Origin: JAGOEX01 sp964630905
GTDB lineage: Bacteria; UBP6; UBA1177
Assembly (NCBI GenBank): GCA_964630905.1
Contig: CAZVWR010000026.1
Coordinates: forward strand, 1 to 42,924
Length of the DNA stretch: 42,924 bases
Reading direction: 5' to 3'
Shown here: positions 24,880 to 33,440 of the stretch, in pieces
How the letters are laid out: each line of letters starts with the position of its first letter
Numbering within the stretch: position 1 is the stretch's first letter
Position numbers and translations under genes: made by a program
The notes under the pieces: model-generated
What the model saw: the letters and a program-made list of their open reading frames with translations, nothing else
The model's database searches: none
What the model was told of the DNA's origin: nothing

Positions 24880-25307
24880 TGATGAATGAATTAAGGATCT
24901 TAACTCCGATTATAGCACGGTTTTCTGAAGTTGACATGATGGCTGTCGCGTGGCATGGAAGCTATGTGAAATATCTTGAAGACGGCAGAGAGGACTTCGG
25001 GAAACATTTCGGACTTGAATATATGACAGTTTACGATGCAGGGTTCATGACACCGATAGTAAGAATGAACATTGAGTATAAATCACCTCTTTTTTATGGT
25101 AAGCCCGCGGAAATAGAGACTGTCTTTATCAATTCCCCTGCGGCAAAGATAAGGTTTGAATACACAGTAAAATGCTCAGAAACTGGCAGGATCATAGCTC
25201 TCGCGTGGACAGAACAGGTCTTCATCAATGCTGAAACGAGGGAACTTGAGCTGACACCTCCCCGATTTTTCAATGAGTGGAAAACGAAGAACGGACTTCA
25301 AATATGA
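24879..25307 (+). CDS. Acyl-CoA/ACP thioesterase, 4HBT (YbgC-like) hotdog
   Basis: 142 aa. Start at ATG 24879, which overlaps the previous TAA (a second ATG follows at 24882). The 4-hydroxybenzoyl-CoA thioesterase signature 'RFSEVDMMAVAWHGSYVKYLEDGRE' contains the catalytic Asp and the W-H-x-x-Y pattern. 'NIEYKSPLFYGKPAEIETVF' is the second conserved strand pair. It would hydrolyse the acyl thioester and release or transfer the chain made by the adjacent ketosynthase and ACP. Homologous thioesterases occur in aryl-polyene and flexirubin clusters. The stop overlaps the ketosynthase ATG (ATGA). Confidence 0.85.
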   Translation: MMNELRILTPIIARFSEVDMMAVAWHGSYVKYLEDGREDFGKHFGLEYMTVYDAGFMTPIVRMNIEYKSPLFYGKPAEIETVFINSPAAKIRFEYTVKCSETGRIIALAWTEQVFINAETRELELTPPRFFNEWKTKNGLQI

Positions 25308-26356
25308 AAAAAGCATTCATCATTGCAGACAGTATCTTTTCCCCGCTTGGAACAACAAGTTGTGAAGTTTTTGAAAACATGGCGGCCGGAAAAAGCAGTG
25401 TCAAACTTGTTGAAAATGGTGAACCTTGCAAAGTTCCGGCATATCTATCTGTTTTCAATGAGGTTTTTGAAAATAAATTTGAATCGATCTGCATAAATTC
25501 GATTCATGGTGCCGTTTCAGAAAGCGGCATAGATCCAAAAGATCCTCAAACTCTCTTTATCCTGTCAACTACTAAAGGAAATATCGGGGTTCCTCTTGAT
25601 CTAACGGCACAAAACATTGCCGCAAAATTTGGCTTCGTGAATAAGCCCCTTGTCATTTCCAATGCCTGCATTTCGGGTGTAGTTGCTGTAACTATCGCTG
25701 AAAGATTAATAGGTATAGGCACTTACAGAACTATCGTTGTTACAGGTGCTGATATTCTGACAGATTTTATTGTAAGCGGATTCCAGTCGCTCAAAGCCAT
25801 CGGAAGCACAGTGTGCAGACCTTTTGATGCGGCAAGAAACGGAATAAATCTCGGTGAATGTGCGGCAACAGTTATATTAAGTTCAGATGCAAAGAGCGGT
25901 GTCGAAGTGACTGGAGGAGCTTTCAACAGTGATGCGAATCACATTTCAGGCCCATCCAGAACCGCTGAAGGGCTCTATATTTCAATTTCCAGAACAATGA
26001 ACGGTTTCAACGGACTTCCGTCATTCATATCAGCTCACGGAACGGCAACATCATTTAATGACGAAATGGAATCTATCGGTTTTGACCGTGCAGGTCTCAA
26101 CTCTGTTCCTGTCAACAGTTTGAAACCTTATTTCGGGCACACTCTCGGAGCGGCAGGCATAGCAGAGATAATCATTTCGGCACATTCGATTCAGAAAGGA
26201 ACAGTGCTGAAAACTCCCGGTTACGAAAATCACGGTGTAACAAGAAATATCACTGTTTTAAAGGAAAATATGCGGGCGGAACTAACAAGCTGTTTAAAGA
26301 CCGCTTCAGGATTTGGCGGATGTAACGCTTCAATTTTACTGGTGAAAGACAAATGA
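25304..26356 (+). CDS. Beta-ketoacyl-ACP synthase (KASII/ApeO-like)
   Basis: 350 aa from ATG 25304. The thiolase-fold triad is intact: Cys122 in 'NACISG', His245 in 'SAHGTAT', His279 in 'YFGHTLGAAG'. 'GFGGCNASILL' closes the active site. It condenses malonyl-ACP with a growing acyl chain. It is shorter than FabF (about 410 aa), as are the ketosynthases of flexirubin/aryl-polyene clusters. The previous and following genes overlap by 4 bp, so all subunits are made in fixed ratio. The next gene appears to be its catalytically dead partner. Confidence 0.9.
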   Translation: MKKAFIIADSIFSPLGTTSCEVFENMAAGKSSVKLVENGEPCKVPAYLSVFNEVFENKFESICINSIHGAVSESGIDPKDPQTLFILSTTKGNIGVPLDLTAQNIAAKFGFVNKPLVISNACISGVVAVTIAERLIGIGTYRTIVVTGADILTDFIVSGFQSLKAIGSTVCRPFDAARNGINLGECAATVILSSDAKSGVEVTGGAFNSDANHISGPSRTAEGLYISISRTMNGFNGLPSFISAHGTATSFNDEMESIGFDRAGLNSVPVNSLKPYFGHTLGAAGIAEIIISAHSIQKGTVLKTPGYENHGVTRNITVLKENMRAELTSCLKTASGFGGCNASILLVKDK

Positions 26357-26898
26357 GCTTGAACATAATCAGATCGTGCAGAATTTTTAATGACACTGTT
26401 GAAGTTGACGGAAAAACCATTCTTAAAACGACTGAAACACCCGGAACTTCAAAACAGTTCAAGGAGATCTACCTTTCTTTGAATATTGACTATCCTAAAT
26501 TCTACAAGATGGATATGCTTTCAAAACTTGCTTTTCTTGCTGTGGAATTCATTAAAAATGATTCTTTTTGCGAAAAAGATACTGCGATCATCCTTGCAAA
26601 CACCCATTCAACGCTCGATGTTGACTTGAAATATATCAAAAGCATTGACCCCGACAACTACTTTCCAAATCCTGCCCAATTTGTCTATACACTGCCCAAT
26701 GTCATGATCGGTGAAATTTCGATAAGGCACAATCTGAAAGGAGAATCTGTCTTTGTGTCAACAGAGAACAAAGATCTGGAACTAATTGAAAATATTGCCA
26801 AAATACTGGAATTTAAAAACTGTGTTGCCGGTTTTATTGAATATGTAAATGAGAACAATTTTCAAGCTGATATTATTTTTTGTGAAAAAAACTATTAA
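26353..26898 (+). CDS. Ketosynthase-like partner protein (chain-length-factor-like)
   Basis: 181 aa, ATG overlapping the ketosynthase stop. 'AIILANTHSTLDVDLKYIKSI', 'YFPNPAQFVYTLPNVMIGEISIRHNLKGESVFV' match the N-terminal half of ketosynthase folds from Bacteroidetes pigment clusters. The position of the active-site Cys is not conserved (YTLPNVMIGE) and the two catalytic His motifs are missing because the protein ends early. It is therefore likely non-catalytic and pairs with the upstream ketosynthase as a chain-length-factor-like subunit. Recognition is by pattern and context. Confidence 0.7.
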   Translation: MSLNIIRSCRIFNDTVEVDGKTILKTTETPGTSKQFKEIYLSLNIDYPKFYKMDMLSKLAFLAVEFIKNDSFCEKDTAIILANTHSTLDVDLKYIKSIDPDNYFPNPAQFVYTLPNVMIGEISIRHNLKGESVFVSTENKDLELIENIAKILEFKNCVAGFIEYVNENNFQADIIFCEKNY

Positions 26899-26911
26899 AA
26901 CGGAGGAGAAA

Positions 26912-27157
26912 ATGGAACAGCTTATTAAAACACTTAAAGATCAGATCATCAACGAACTCAACCTTGAAGACATGACCGCAGATGAGATAGATGCACAAGC
27001 TCCCCTTTTCGGTGAAGGGCTTGGTCTTGATTCAATAGACGCATTGTCACTCATTGTCCTTCTTGAAAGAGAATACGGCAAAAAGATAAAAGATACCGAA
27101 ACCGGAAAAAAAGTTCTCTATTCGATAAAAACAATGGCTGAATTTATTAAAAGCTGA
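26912..27157 (+). CDS. Acyl carrier protein
   Basis: 81 aa from ATG 26912 (GGAGG 5 bp upstream; the longer in-frame start overlaps the previous gene). The phosphopantetheine site is Ser41 in 'GEGLGLDSIDALSLIVLLE', with the acidic helix II expected of an ACP. 'DAQAPLFGEGLGLDSID' is typical of dedicated ACPs of aryl-polyene/flexirubin systems rather than housekeeping AcpP. It carries the growing chain for the dehydratase, ketosynthase and thioesterase encoded just upstream. Confidence 0.93.
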   Translation: MEQLIKTLKDQIINELNLEDMTADEIDAQAPLFGEGLGLDSIDALSLIVLLEREYGKKIKDTETGKKVLYSIKTMAEFIKS

Positions 27158-27169
27158 GACGGAGAAAAA

Positions 27170-29443
27170 ATGAGCGGCATCAGAAAGTTTTTTATCAGGC
27201 ACTGGTTTGTCCTGATACCGTTTTTCTTTTATTATTTCACGATGGCGACAAAAATGGCCCTCGGTGATGTCGCTCTGATGGTTCACAGGATGGCTATTCT
27301 TGAACTGGGGATCCACCCGAACCTTCATAATCTTGCCATGCTTGTGGGAAATCTTTTTCTGAAACTCCCTTTTGGAACGGTAATTTACAGAGCGAACCTG
27401 TTCACGGTTGTTTTCGGTGCCGCTTCTGTAATTTCGTTCTATTTCCTGCTGAACAAACTCGGGCTTAGAAAATTTGTGACAGTTACGAGCTCTTTTATTT
27501 TCATGGTGAGCCATTCTGTCTGGTGGCATGCCACAATGGCGGAAAACTACATTCTCCATGTTTTCATGATAATAGTGATACTGATCTGTCTGGTCGATTA
27601 CACTCAAAGGAAAATTGCCTGGCCGCTTTATCTTTCTTTTTTTCTTGCAGGACTTTCATTCTTCAACCATGTTCAAAACGGTGTCTGGTGGGGCGGATGT
27701 TATCTTTTTGTTCTTTTCAGTTTTTTTGATATTCAGAAAAATGGTCATCTCCCCTATTTTTACAGGAAAATATTCAAGGAAAAAAGATCGTTTCTGTTCT
27801 ACTGGATATTCATTGTCAGTTCATTCTATCTTCTGCTCGGCGTTCTCCCTTATCTTATTCTCCTTTTCAGAACATGGGCGGCAAAAGGTTATGACCTTGC
27901 AAAGACATTCAATCACGGTGCAGGTGGCGAGTTCAAGAATATAATGTTCGACTTTGACAACATGTCGGGCTTTTATCAGTCTTTCTGGTATCACATCCTC
28001 CAGTTTCCGACCCCTTTCTATTTTCTGACTGTTCTCGGACTGTTATACTTTGTTTTTGGTGGATTGATCTATAGAACGGTCAGACCTTCAGACAAACGGT
28101 CAAAGCTTGAAAAAACCGTTCTGACGGCACTTTTCATCCTTTCAGTTCTCACCGCTTTAACTTTCGGTATCATGTTCCATAACGGAGCGGTATTTGAGAT
28201 CTTTGGAACAAAACTGACATGGTTCAGATACGATTCAGGCATAAGGATGTTTGTCGCTAATGTTTTCATTGCACTTTTTTTAATGCTGATCCTTCATCGG
28301 AAAGGAGTTATGAAAGATCCTTTCAAAGGTGAATACTGGAAAGTCTTTTATTCTGCACTGATACTTCCATTTGTTGTCACACTTGTATTTTTTCAGTTCT
28401 ACAACACCTGGGACCAGTTCCAGTTCCTTCTGCCCTGTTTTATAATTATGGCTCTCTTTGCATCGGTCGTGTTTGATCAACTTATTGAAATAATTGAAAA
28501 TAACAAAAGCAAATCAATTCTTTATTCAGTTTATGCAATATCGGTTCTGAGCGTTATTTTTCCTGTGTGGTATTATCAGAAAATATCAGACTGGTCGGTT
28601 GATCCTTCGTCGTGGTGGTTTGATTACGGGCCGTACAGCGATCAGCGGTTCCTTAATTCGCACAACAGGTCAGAATACAACAACAACCCTGACAAAAGCA
28701 GTTATGACGATGTTGACGAGTTCGTGAACCTTCTTTTTGCAAAACTTCCCGCCAATGCCACCATTCTTGATGATGATTCAAGAATGTTCTATCCGATACA
28801 TCTTTATTACCGCAATTATGAAGAAAGAGCAGATAAAGGAAGGCCGGATATAAACCTCAAGATGATAAATGTGTGGGGTCACAAGAACTGGGGAACGACC
28901 GTTGACAGAGTTGTCCGTGAAGTTAATGCCGTCAATCCCGGTGAAGAGAACTATTTTCTTATCGCCAACAGGAACTATCCTCATTTTGATGTTATAAAGA
29001 AACTTGATCACAATGACAGAATATTTCTGCCGTGGAAACTGAGTAATAACAGGTGGATATACAAACTGAAAGTGTTCACACCTGAGGAAAAGAACCGGTT
29101 GGGATCATTTCCTCCCTTGAGTTTCAATTATATGTATTTCGGTACTGACTTTGACGAAAACGGACTCAATCTCAAGGAAAAATTTAAATCAGATGAAAAA
29201 ATAGAAGCAAGAGTCACTTTTGGCCGGCTTCCGAAAAACATCGAGTCATTTGACATGGTGTTTACCCTTTCTGACACTTCAGGAAACAAACTTTCAGAAA
29301 AGAAAATGGTGATAAAAGGCGGATGGAAAGGGTTACAGGTTCCGCTTGAAACTGAAAAACTCAACCTGAAAACCGGAAACTATGAAGTTGTCGTCACAGT
29401 AAAAGAGATCGAAATCTTCAGAAGATCATTTGAAATAGAGTGA
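27170..29443 (+). CDS. DUF2723 polytopic membrane protein (GT-C-type glycosyltransferase-like)
   Basis: 757 aa, 12 bp after the ACP gene. The N-terminal half has about ten membrane segments. 'ALGDVALMVHRMAILELGIHPN...LHNLAMLVGNLFLKLPFGTVIYRANLF' and 'SHSVWWHATMAENYILHVF' are DUF2723 hallmarks. That fold is related to protein O-mannosyltransferases, which use lipid-linked sugars. The extracytoplasmic C-terminal ~300 residues contain a globular part and a beta-sandwich (about 640-757). Co-transcription with the ACP/ketosynthase genes suggests transfer of a sugar or acyl product at the outer face of the inner membrane. That link is inference. Confidence 0.75.
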   Translation: MSGIRKFFIRHWFVLIPFFFYYFTMATKMALGDVALMVHRMAILELGIHPNLHNLAMLVGNLFLKLPFGTVIYRANLFTVVFGAASVISFYFLLNKLGLRKFVTVTSSFIFMVSHSVWWHATMAENYILHVFMIIVILICLVDYTQRKIAWPLYLSFFLAGLSFFNHVQNGVWWGGCYLFVLFSFFDIQKNGHLPYFYRKIFKEKRSFLFYWIFIVSSFYLLLGVLPYLILLFRTWAAKGYDLAKTFNHGAGGEFKNIMFDFDNMSGFYQSFWYHILQFPTPFYFLTVLGLLYFVFGGLIYRTVRPSDKRSKLEKTVLTALFILSVLTALTFGIMFHNGAVFEIFGTKLTWFRYDSGIRMFVANVFIALFLMLILHRKGVMKDPFKGEYWKVFYSALILPFVVTLVFFQFYNTWDQFQFLLPCFIIMALFASVVFDQLIEIIENNKSKSILYSVYAISVLSVIFPVWYYQKISDWSVDPSSWWFDYGPYSDQRFLNSHNRSEYNNNPDKSSYDDVDEFVNLLFAKLPANATILDDDSRMFYPIHLYYRNYEERADKGRPDINLKMINVWGHKNWGTTVDRVVREVNAVNPGEENYFLIANRNYPHFDVIKKLDHNDRIFLPWKLSNNRWIYKLKVFTPEEKNRLGSFPPLSFNYMYFGTDFDENGLNLKEKFKSDEKIEARVTFGRLPKNIESFDMVFTLSDTSGNKLSEKKMVIKGGWKGLQVPLETEKLNLKTGNYEVVVTVKEIEIFRRSFEIE

Positions 29444-29464
29444 ACTAGAAAACTGAATTATTCC

Positions 29465-29875
29465 CTACTCTTCAAATGGACAGATGCCTGTTTCAGTACA
29501 GTAACACTCCCAATCCCTGATCCGAACATCAATTGAATTTCTCCATAGATGCCATTTGCCATCAAATGTCCCGAACTCCATCATTTCATTGCTCACAGGA
29601 CAGTATGTTTTCTGTTTATCAAAACGATACCAGCAGCTCATAAGACCTGCCCCATTATTTGCAGTAGAAAGCATTAGATTGCCTTTAACTTTGTGTGGTT
29701 GCATATACCTGTCAACTTCAATTTCTTTATACTCTGGGGTTTCCTGATTAGTATAGTTAACTTCTATCAGTGTTGGAGGACCTTCGTCTTCATACAGATA
29801 ATAAATCAGGCGATTTTCATTATCTTCATCAATTCTCGGGCTGTGACCTTTCTCATACTTTCCTGTCCCGTCATC
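29465..29875 (-). pseudogene. C-terminal remnant of a secreted repeat protein
   Basis: A minus-strand frame is open from 29875 (stop TGA at 29876-29878) to the stop at 29465, about 136 codons. It begins mid-domain ('DDGTGKYEKGHSPRIDEDNENRLIYYLYEDEGPPTLIEV') with no start or ribosome-binding site until Met codons far inside. The content (beta strands, then a short Cys-rich tail WECYCTETGICPFEE) fits the end of a secreted FG-GAP/beta-propeller-like protein of the type common in this genome. The 5' part is gone, so this is a truncated remnant in the otherwise gene-free stretch 29444-29973. Confidence 0.5.
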
Positions 29876-29912
29876 TCAAAAACCAAAATTAATCAAGTGA
29901 CGATATAAATAA

Positions 29913-29941
29913 TTTGACGAAAATAATTCAAGCCATTATAT
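29913..29941 (+). promoter_or_regulatory. Predicted sigma70 promoter upstream of the RhuM fragment
   Basis: TTGACG at 29913-29918, 17-bp spacer, TATATT at 29936-29941; ATG 29974 follows after a GAGG site. Confidence 0.6.
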
Positions 29942-29973
29942 TAGGCAGTGTTTAGTTTTGATTAGAGGAAAAA

Positions 29974-30327
29974 ATGAAAAATCAGATAATTATTTATCAG
30001 CCGGAAGTCGGCTTGTCATCTCTTGAAGTTCGCCTTGAAAACGAAACTGTGTGGCTTACACAAAATCAGATGGCGGAACTTTTTGAAAAAGACAGATCGA
30101 CTATCACTGAACACATTATTAACATTTATGAAGAGGGCGAGCTTGATGAAAATTCAACTCGTGGGAATTTCCCACTAGTTCGAATTGAGGGTGGCAGGAA
30201 GGTGTCAAGAAAAGTGGATTTTTTTAACCTTGATGTAATACAGGCAATTCCACTGAAAGAAGGAATCTTTTTTGACGGGCAGGTTTTTGATGCTTATGAA
30301 CTTGTTAATTACTTATTATATCAATAA
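29974..30327 (+). pseudogene. RhuM-family protein fragment with internal deletion
   Basis: 117 aa. The first ~90 residues are the RhuM (virulence protein) N-terminus: 'VRLENETVWLTQNQMAELFEKDRSTITEHI...EGELDENSTRGNFPLV...RKVDFFNLDVI'. The complete RhuM at 38387 continues here with 'AVGYKVNSERAVQFRKW', which is absent. Instead the frame jumps to 'EGIFFDGQVFDAYELVNYLL', a segment normally found near the start of the C-terminal half of RhuM-like proteins, then stops. So an internal block and the C-terminus are missing, while promoter and ribosome-binding site remain. Its end overlaps the convergent capA-like gene by 23 bp. Probably non-functional. Confidence 0.7.
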
Positions 30328-31366
30328 CAGCCCTCTCCCCTTCAACCTTCATTTCAGTGTTAAACTGTTTTGAAAGCTCAACCATTCTTTTGATGTTTTC
30401 CTTTGCGATCTCCCCTTGTGCGAAAAGGACCTGATTGTTTTTTATATATGTGGGAAAAAGTTCAATTGATTCTGTTTTTCCGTTCTTCACATTAATATTG
30501 AAAATGAACGAACGGGTGTCCCATCCGCCGCTTTTTCTCAGGAAAATATCGCCCATATCATAAAGGATCGGCTTCCCTTTATATATCTCAATTCCGTGAA
30601 AAAGATGGGCGGAATGACCGAGTATCAGATCAAAGCCCATATCAATCGCGGCACGGGCGATCTCTTTCATCTCCTGCGTTGGAGCAGTCTTATAATTGTC
30701 CCCCCAGTGTATAGAAAGTATTTTATAATCTGAATTCTTTATCTTTTTGAGATCACCTGCCAAAATTTTCAGAGATCTTTCCTTGTCATCAAGAGGAAGG
30801 CAGTTGTATCCCGCTTTTTTCTTTTTTGCACAGAAATTAAGTCCCCCCGCTGAATTGTAGTTCAGAAAAGCCGTTTCAAGGCCTTTGACCTTGATCTTTA
30901 TCGGTTTTGATGCCTGCCTAAGATTTTTTCCTGCACCTCCGTAATGAAGACCGGTCTTATCGAGCAGTCCTCTGAATTCTGAAAGCCCTTTTTTCCCAAG
31001 ATCAAAAATATGGTTGTTGGCAATTGAAAAGACATCAAATCCCGATTTAACAAGAACGCCCATGACGGATGACGGTGCATTGTAATTGATCTTTTTAGGA
31101 TCTTTTGATCTTATCTTAGCATTGTCTGCCACAACACTTTCAAGATTGGCAAAAGCAATGTCGGCTTTATCCAGATGATCTTTTATTTTTAAAAATGGAT
31201 ATTCATCCCCATGTTCTTTTGTTACAGCATCCAGCGATCTCGCAACAACAAGATCCCCTGCCGCCGCGATAACAATGCCCCTGCTTTGCTTTTGTGTTCT
31301 GCATGATAACAGCACAAACATTGTCGCAAATAAAAGAACTGTGAGCAGACTTTTCTTTAAGATCAT
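30305..31366 (-). CDS. CapA-family lipoprotein (poly-gamma-glutamate biosynthesis-type metallophosphatase fold)
   Basis: 353 aa. Lipoprotein signal with lipobox LLSC (Cys22). The CapA fold motifs are present: 'AAGDLVVARSLD', 'DIAFANLESVVAD', 'GFDVFSIANNHIFDLGKKGLSEF', 'LSIHWGDNY', 'GFDLILGHSAHLFHGIEIYKGKPILYDMGDI'. These Asp, Asn and His residues form the calcineurin-like metal site. CapA proteins take part in polyglutamate capsule synthesis, but most members outside Bacillus are of unknown substrate. No capB or capC is nearby, so a capsule role is not supported. Divergent from trpS. Confidence 0.85.
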   Translation of the reverse strand: MILKKSLLTVLLFATMFVLLSCRTQKQSRGIVIAAAGDLVVARSLDAVTKEHGDEYPFLKIKDHLDKADIAFANLESVVADNAKIRSKDPKKINYNAPSSVMGVLVKSGFDVFSIANNHIFDLGKKGLSEFRGLLDKTGLHYGGAGKNLRQASKPIKIKVKGLETAFLNYNSAGGLNFCAKKKKAGYNCLPLDDKERSLKILAGDLKKIKNSDYKILSIHWGDNYKTAPTQEMKEIARAAIDMGFDLILGHSAHLFHGIEIYKGKPILYDMGDIFLRKSGGWDTRSFIFNINVKNGKTESIELFPTYIKNNQVLFAQGEIAKENIKRMVELSKQFNTEMKVEGERAVIDIISN

Positions 31367-31412
31367 TGTGAACCACTCCTGAAAAACAGCAATGACAATA
31401 TATTGCTTTTAT

Positions 31413-31440
31413 TTGACAAACAGTCAACCGTTTTTAGAAT
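31413..31440 (+). promoter_or_regulatory. Strong sigma70 promoter of trpS, with inverted repeat at the -35
   Basis: TTGACA at 31413-31418, 16-bp spacer, TAGAAT at 31435-31440. The -35 lies in the short palindrome TTGACaaacaGTCAA (31413-31427). There is no room for a T-box leader before ATG 31474. Confidence 0.65.
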
Positions 31441-31473
31441 TATTCGTTGTTTTTTTTAAGAATTGAGGTGATC

Positions 31474-32457
31474 ATGCGAGCTTTATCAGGTATCAAACCG
31501 ACTGGAACACTCCATATCGGCAACTATTTCGGTGCGGCAAAACAGTTTGAAATGATGCAGGAAAAGAATTACGAGGGCTATTATTTCATTGCAGACTACC
31601 ACACTTTGAACGGATATCCCGATCCTGCGAAACTTACTGATCACACTTGGAATATCGTTCTTGATTACCTTGCTTTCGGACTTGATCCAAATAAAAGCGT
31701 CATATTTCTACAGTCGCAGGTTCCCGAAGTTGTTGAACTTGCTTTCATTCTTGGCAACTACACTCCGATGGGACTTCTGCAGAGAGCACACAGCTACAAG
31801 GATAAAACTGCAAAAAATGAGCAGATCAATGTAGGCCTTTTCTATTATCCGCTTTTGATGAGCGCTGATATTCTTCTTTACAAATCAAATGTTGTTCCGG
31901 TCGGCAAAGACCAGAAACAGCATGTCGAGATCGCCCGTGACATTGCTGAAAAGTTCAATCTTCATTATCAGAAAGATGTCTTTGTTCTTCCTGAACCTTA
32001 CATTCCTGAAGATGTTGCGATCGTTCCGGGGACTGATGGACAGAAAATGTCAAAAAGTTATCAAAACACCATCGAAATGTTCGCTGATGATGCGACATTA
32101 AAGAAACAGATCATGGGGATACTATCCGATTCAACTCCGCTTGAAGACCCGAAAGATCCTGCAAAATGTCATATTTATAACATTTATAAGCTTTTTGTCA
32201 CTAAAGAAAAGTCAAATGAAATGGCTGCTAAACTTCTTGCCGGCGGATATGGTTACGGACATGCAAAGAAAGAGCTTCTTGAAGCAGTGCATACATTTTT
32301 TGATCCGATGAGAAAAAAGAGAGCGGAACTTGCCGATAATATGGACTTCGTTGAAAAAGTGCTCAAAGAAGGAAGCGAAAAAGCCCGCACAGTCGCAATC
32401 GAAACGATAAAAGAAGTTAAAAAAGTGACCGGGCTTGTCGGCAACATCTACAATTAA
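31474..32457 (+). CDS. trpS: Tryptophan--tRNA ligase
   Basis: 327 aa from ATG 31474 (GAGGTG 4 bp upstream); the longer in-frame start adds a non-conserved leader. Class I motifs: HIGH-like 'TGTLHIGNYFGA' and 'GQKMSKSYQN' (KMSKS). 'ADYHTLN', 'GLLQRAHSYKDK' and 'YYPLLMSADILLYKSNVVPVGKDQKQHVEIARDIA' are specific to TrpRS. It charges tRNA-Trp in the cytoplasm using ATP. It is followed 13 bp later by a membrane-protein gene. Confidence 0.97.
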   Translation: MRALSGIKPTGTLHIGNYFGAAKQFEMMQEKNYEGYYFIADYHTLNGYPDPAKLTDHTWNIVLDYLAFGLDPNKSVIFLQSQVPEVVELAFILGNYTPMGLLQRAHSYKDKTAKNEQINVGLFYYPLLMSADILLYKSNVVPVGKDQKQHVEIARDIAEKFNLHYQKDVFVLPEPYIPEDVAIVPGTDGQKMSKSYQNTIEMFADDATLKKQIMGILSDSTPLEDPKDPAKCHIYNIYKLFVTKEKSNEMAAKLLAGGYGYGHAKKELLEAVHTFFDPMRKKRAELADNMDFVEKVLKEGSEKARTVAIETIKEVKKVTGLVGNIYN

Positions 32458-32470
32458 TTAAGGATTTTCA

Positions 32471-33439
32471 TTGATACAATTTCTAACTGAAGGATTCATT
32501 CTCGGACTTACTCTCGGAACTACCTGTCTTGTGACATGTGCCCCGGTTTACGGCTCGCTCATCCTTTCAAAGGAAAATAATGTCTCTACCGGCGTAAAGA
32601 CGGTTTTTCTTATATCTGCCGGAAGATTCTTAAGCTATGCTCTTTTCGGACTGCTGACTGGCTATGCAGGAACTCTTATCGGTGATCTTCCTGAAAAAGA
32701 GACGGTTATCGCTGTCAGCTATTTCCTTGTCGCCGCTTATCTCACCTACTCCGCTCTTATTCAGAACAGAATGGAGAAAGGATGCTGTGCCCCGTCAAGG
32801 CTCACAAAAATTGCAGGGAATCCTTTTCTGATAGGTGTTCTTACCGGTATTTCGATATGTCCCGCTTTTGTCGGAGCTATCGCACGAGGAATTGAAACTG
32901 GCGGAATGACAGGCGGAGTAATGCTTTTTACCGGATTTTTCTTCGGGACAACGGTATATCTTCTCCCTCTGAGCTTCCTCTCATATTTTACAAAAAAGAA
33001 GATCTTCAGATATGTGGGTATGACTGCTTCCATACTTGTCGCTTGCTGGTTTGTCTATGACGGCAGTTCAAAGATATACGACCGTCTCAACAGCTATGTG
33101 CTTAATTTCACTGAAGTTCCTGTAATTCTTATATCAACCGTGCCTGAAACACAGATTGAAAAACTGAGAACTGATCTTACTGTCTTAAAAACCGTTGTCA
33201 TCGACCACGATAATATTCCTGATTCTATAACAAATTCAAATAGCCGCGATATACTTCTCATAACAGAAAACGATGTTTCAAATCAATTGGCAGAAACAAT
33301 AAAAAAGATGAACAAAAATGTTCTCCACATGAAGATAACTGAAACTCAAGACATCGAAAAACAGATTGAATTCATTAAGTTTTATTCATTCAAAGGAAGA
33401 AGATCGACAGGATTTTTCTATTCTGTACCGGTTGAATAA
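32471..33439 (+). CDS. DsbD/UreH-like sulfite-exporter-fold membrane protein
   Basis: 322 aa from TTG 32471 (AAGGA 6 bp upstream). Six or so membrane helices fill residues 5-200. 'GLTLGTTCLVTCAPVYGSLIL', 'NPFLIGVLTGISICPAFVGAI' and 'TGFFFGTTVYLLPLSFLSYF' match the DsbD_2/UreH-type transmembrane family related to CcdA, with Cys and Pro in the first and fourth helices. An extra Cys pair (GCCAP) follows helix 3. The C-terminal ~110 residues are a soluble alpha/beta domain of unknown type. Likely role: electron or thiol transport, or metal trafficking across the inner membrane. Confidence 0.75.
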   Translation: MIQFLTEGFILGLTLGTTCLVTCAPVYGSLILSKENNVSTGVKTVFLISAGRFLSYALFGLLTGYAGTLIGDLPEKETVIAVSYFLVAAYLTYSALIQNRMEKGCCAPSRLTKIAGNPFLIGVLTGISICPAFVGAIARGIETGGMTGGVMLFTGFFFGTTVYLLPLSFLSYFTKKKIFRYVGMTASILVACWFVYDGSSKIYDRLNSYVLNFTEVPVILISTVPETQIEKLRTDLTVLKTVVIDHDNIPDSITNSNSRDILLITENDVSNQLAETIKKMNKNVLHMKITETQDIEKQIEFIKFYSFKGRRSTGFFYSVPVE

Positions 33440-33440
33440 T

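Noticed and set aside
30305..31366. CapA as part of a polyglutamate capsule operon
   Set aside because: No capB/capC-type genes nearby; the neighbours are housekeeping or remnants.
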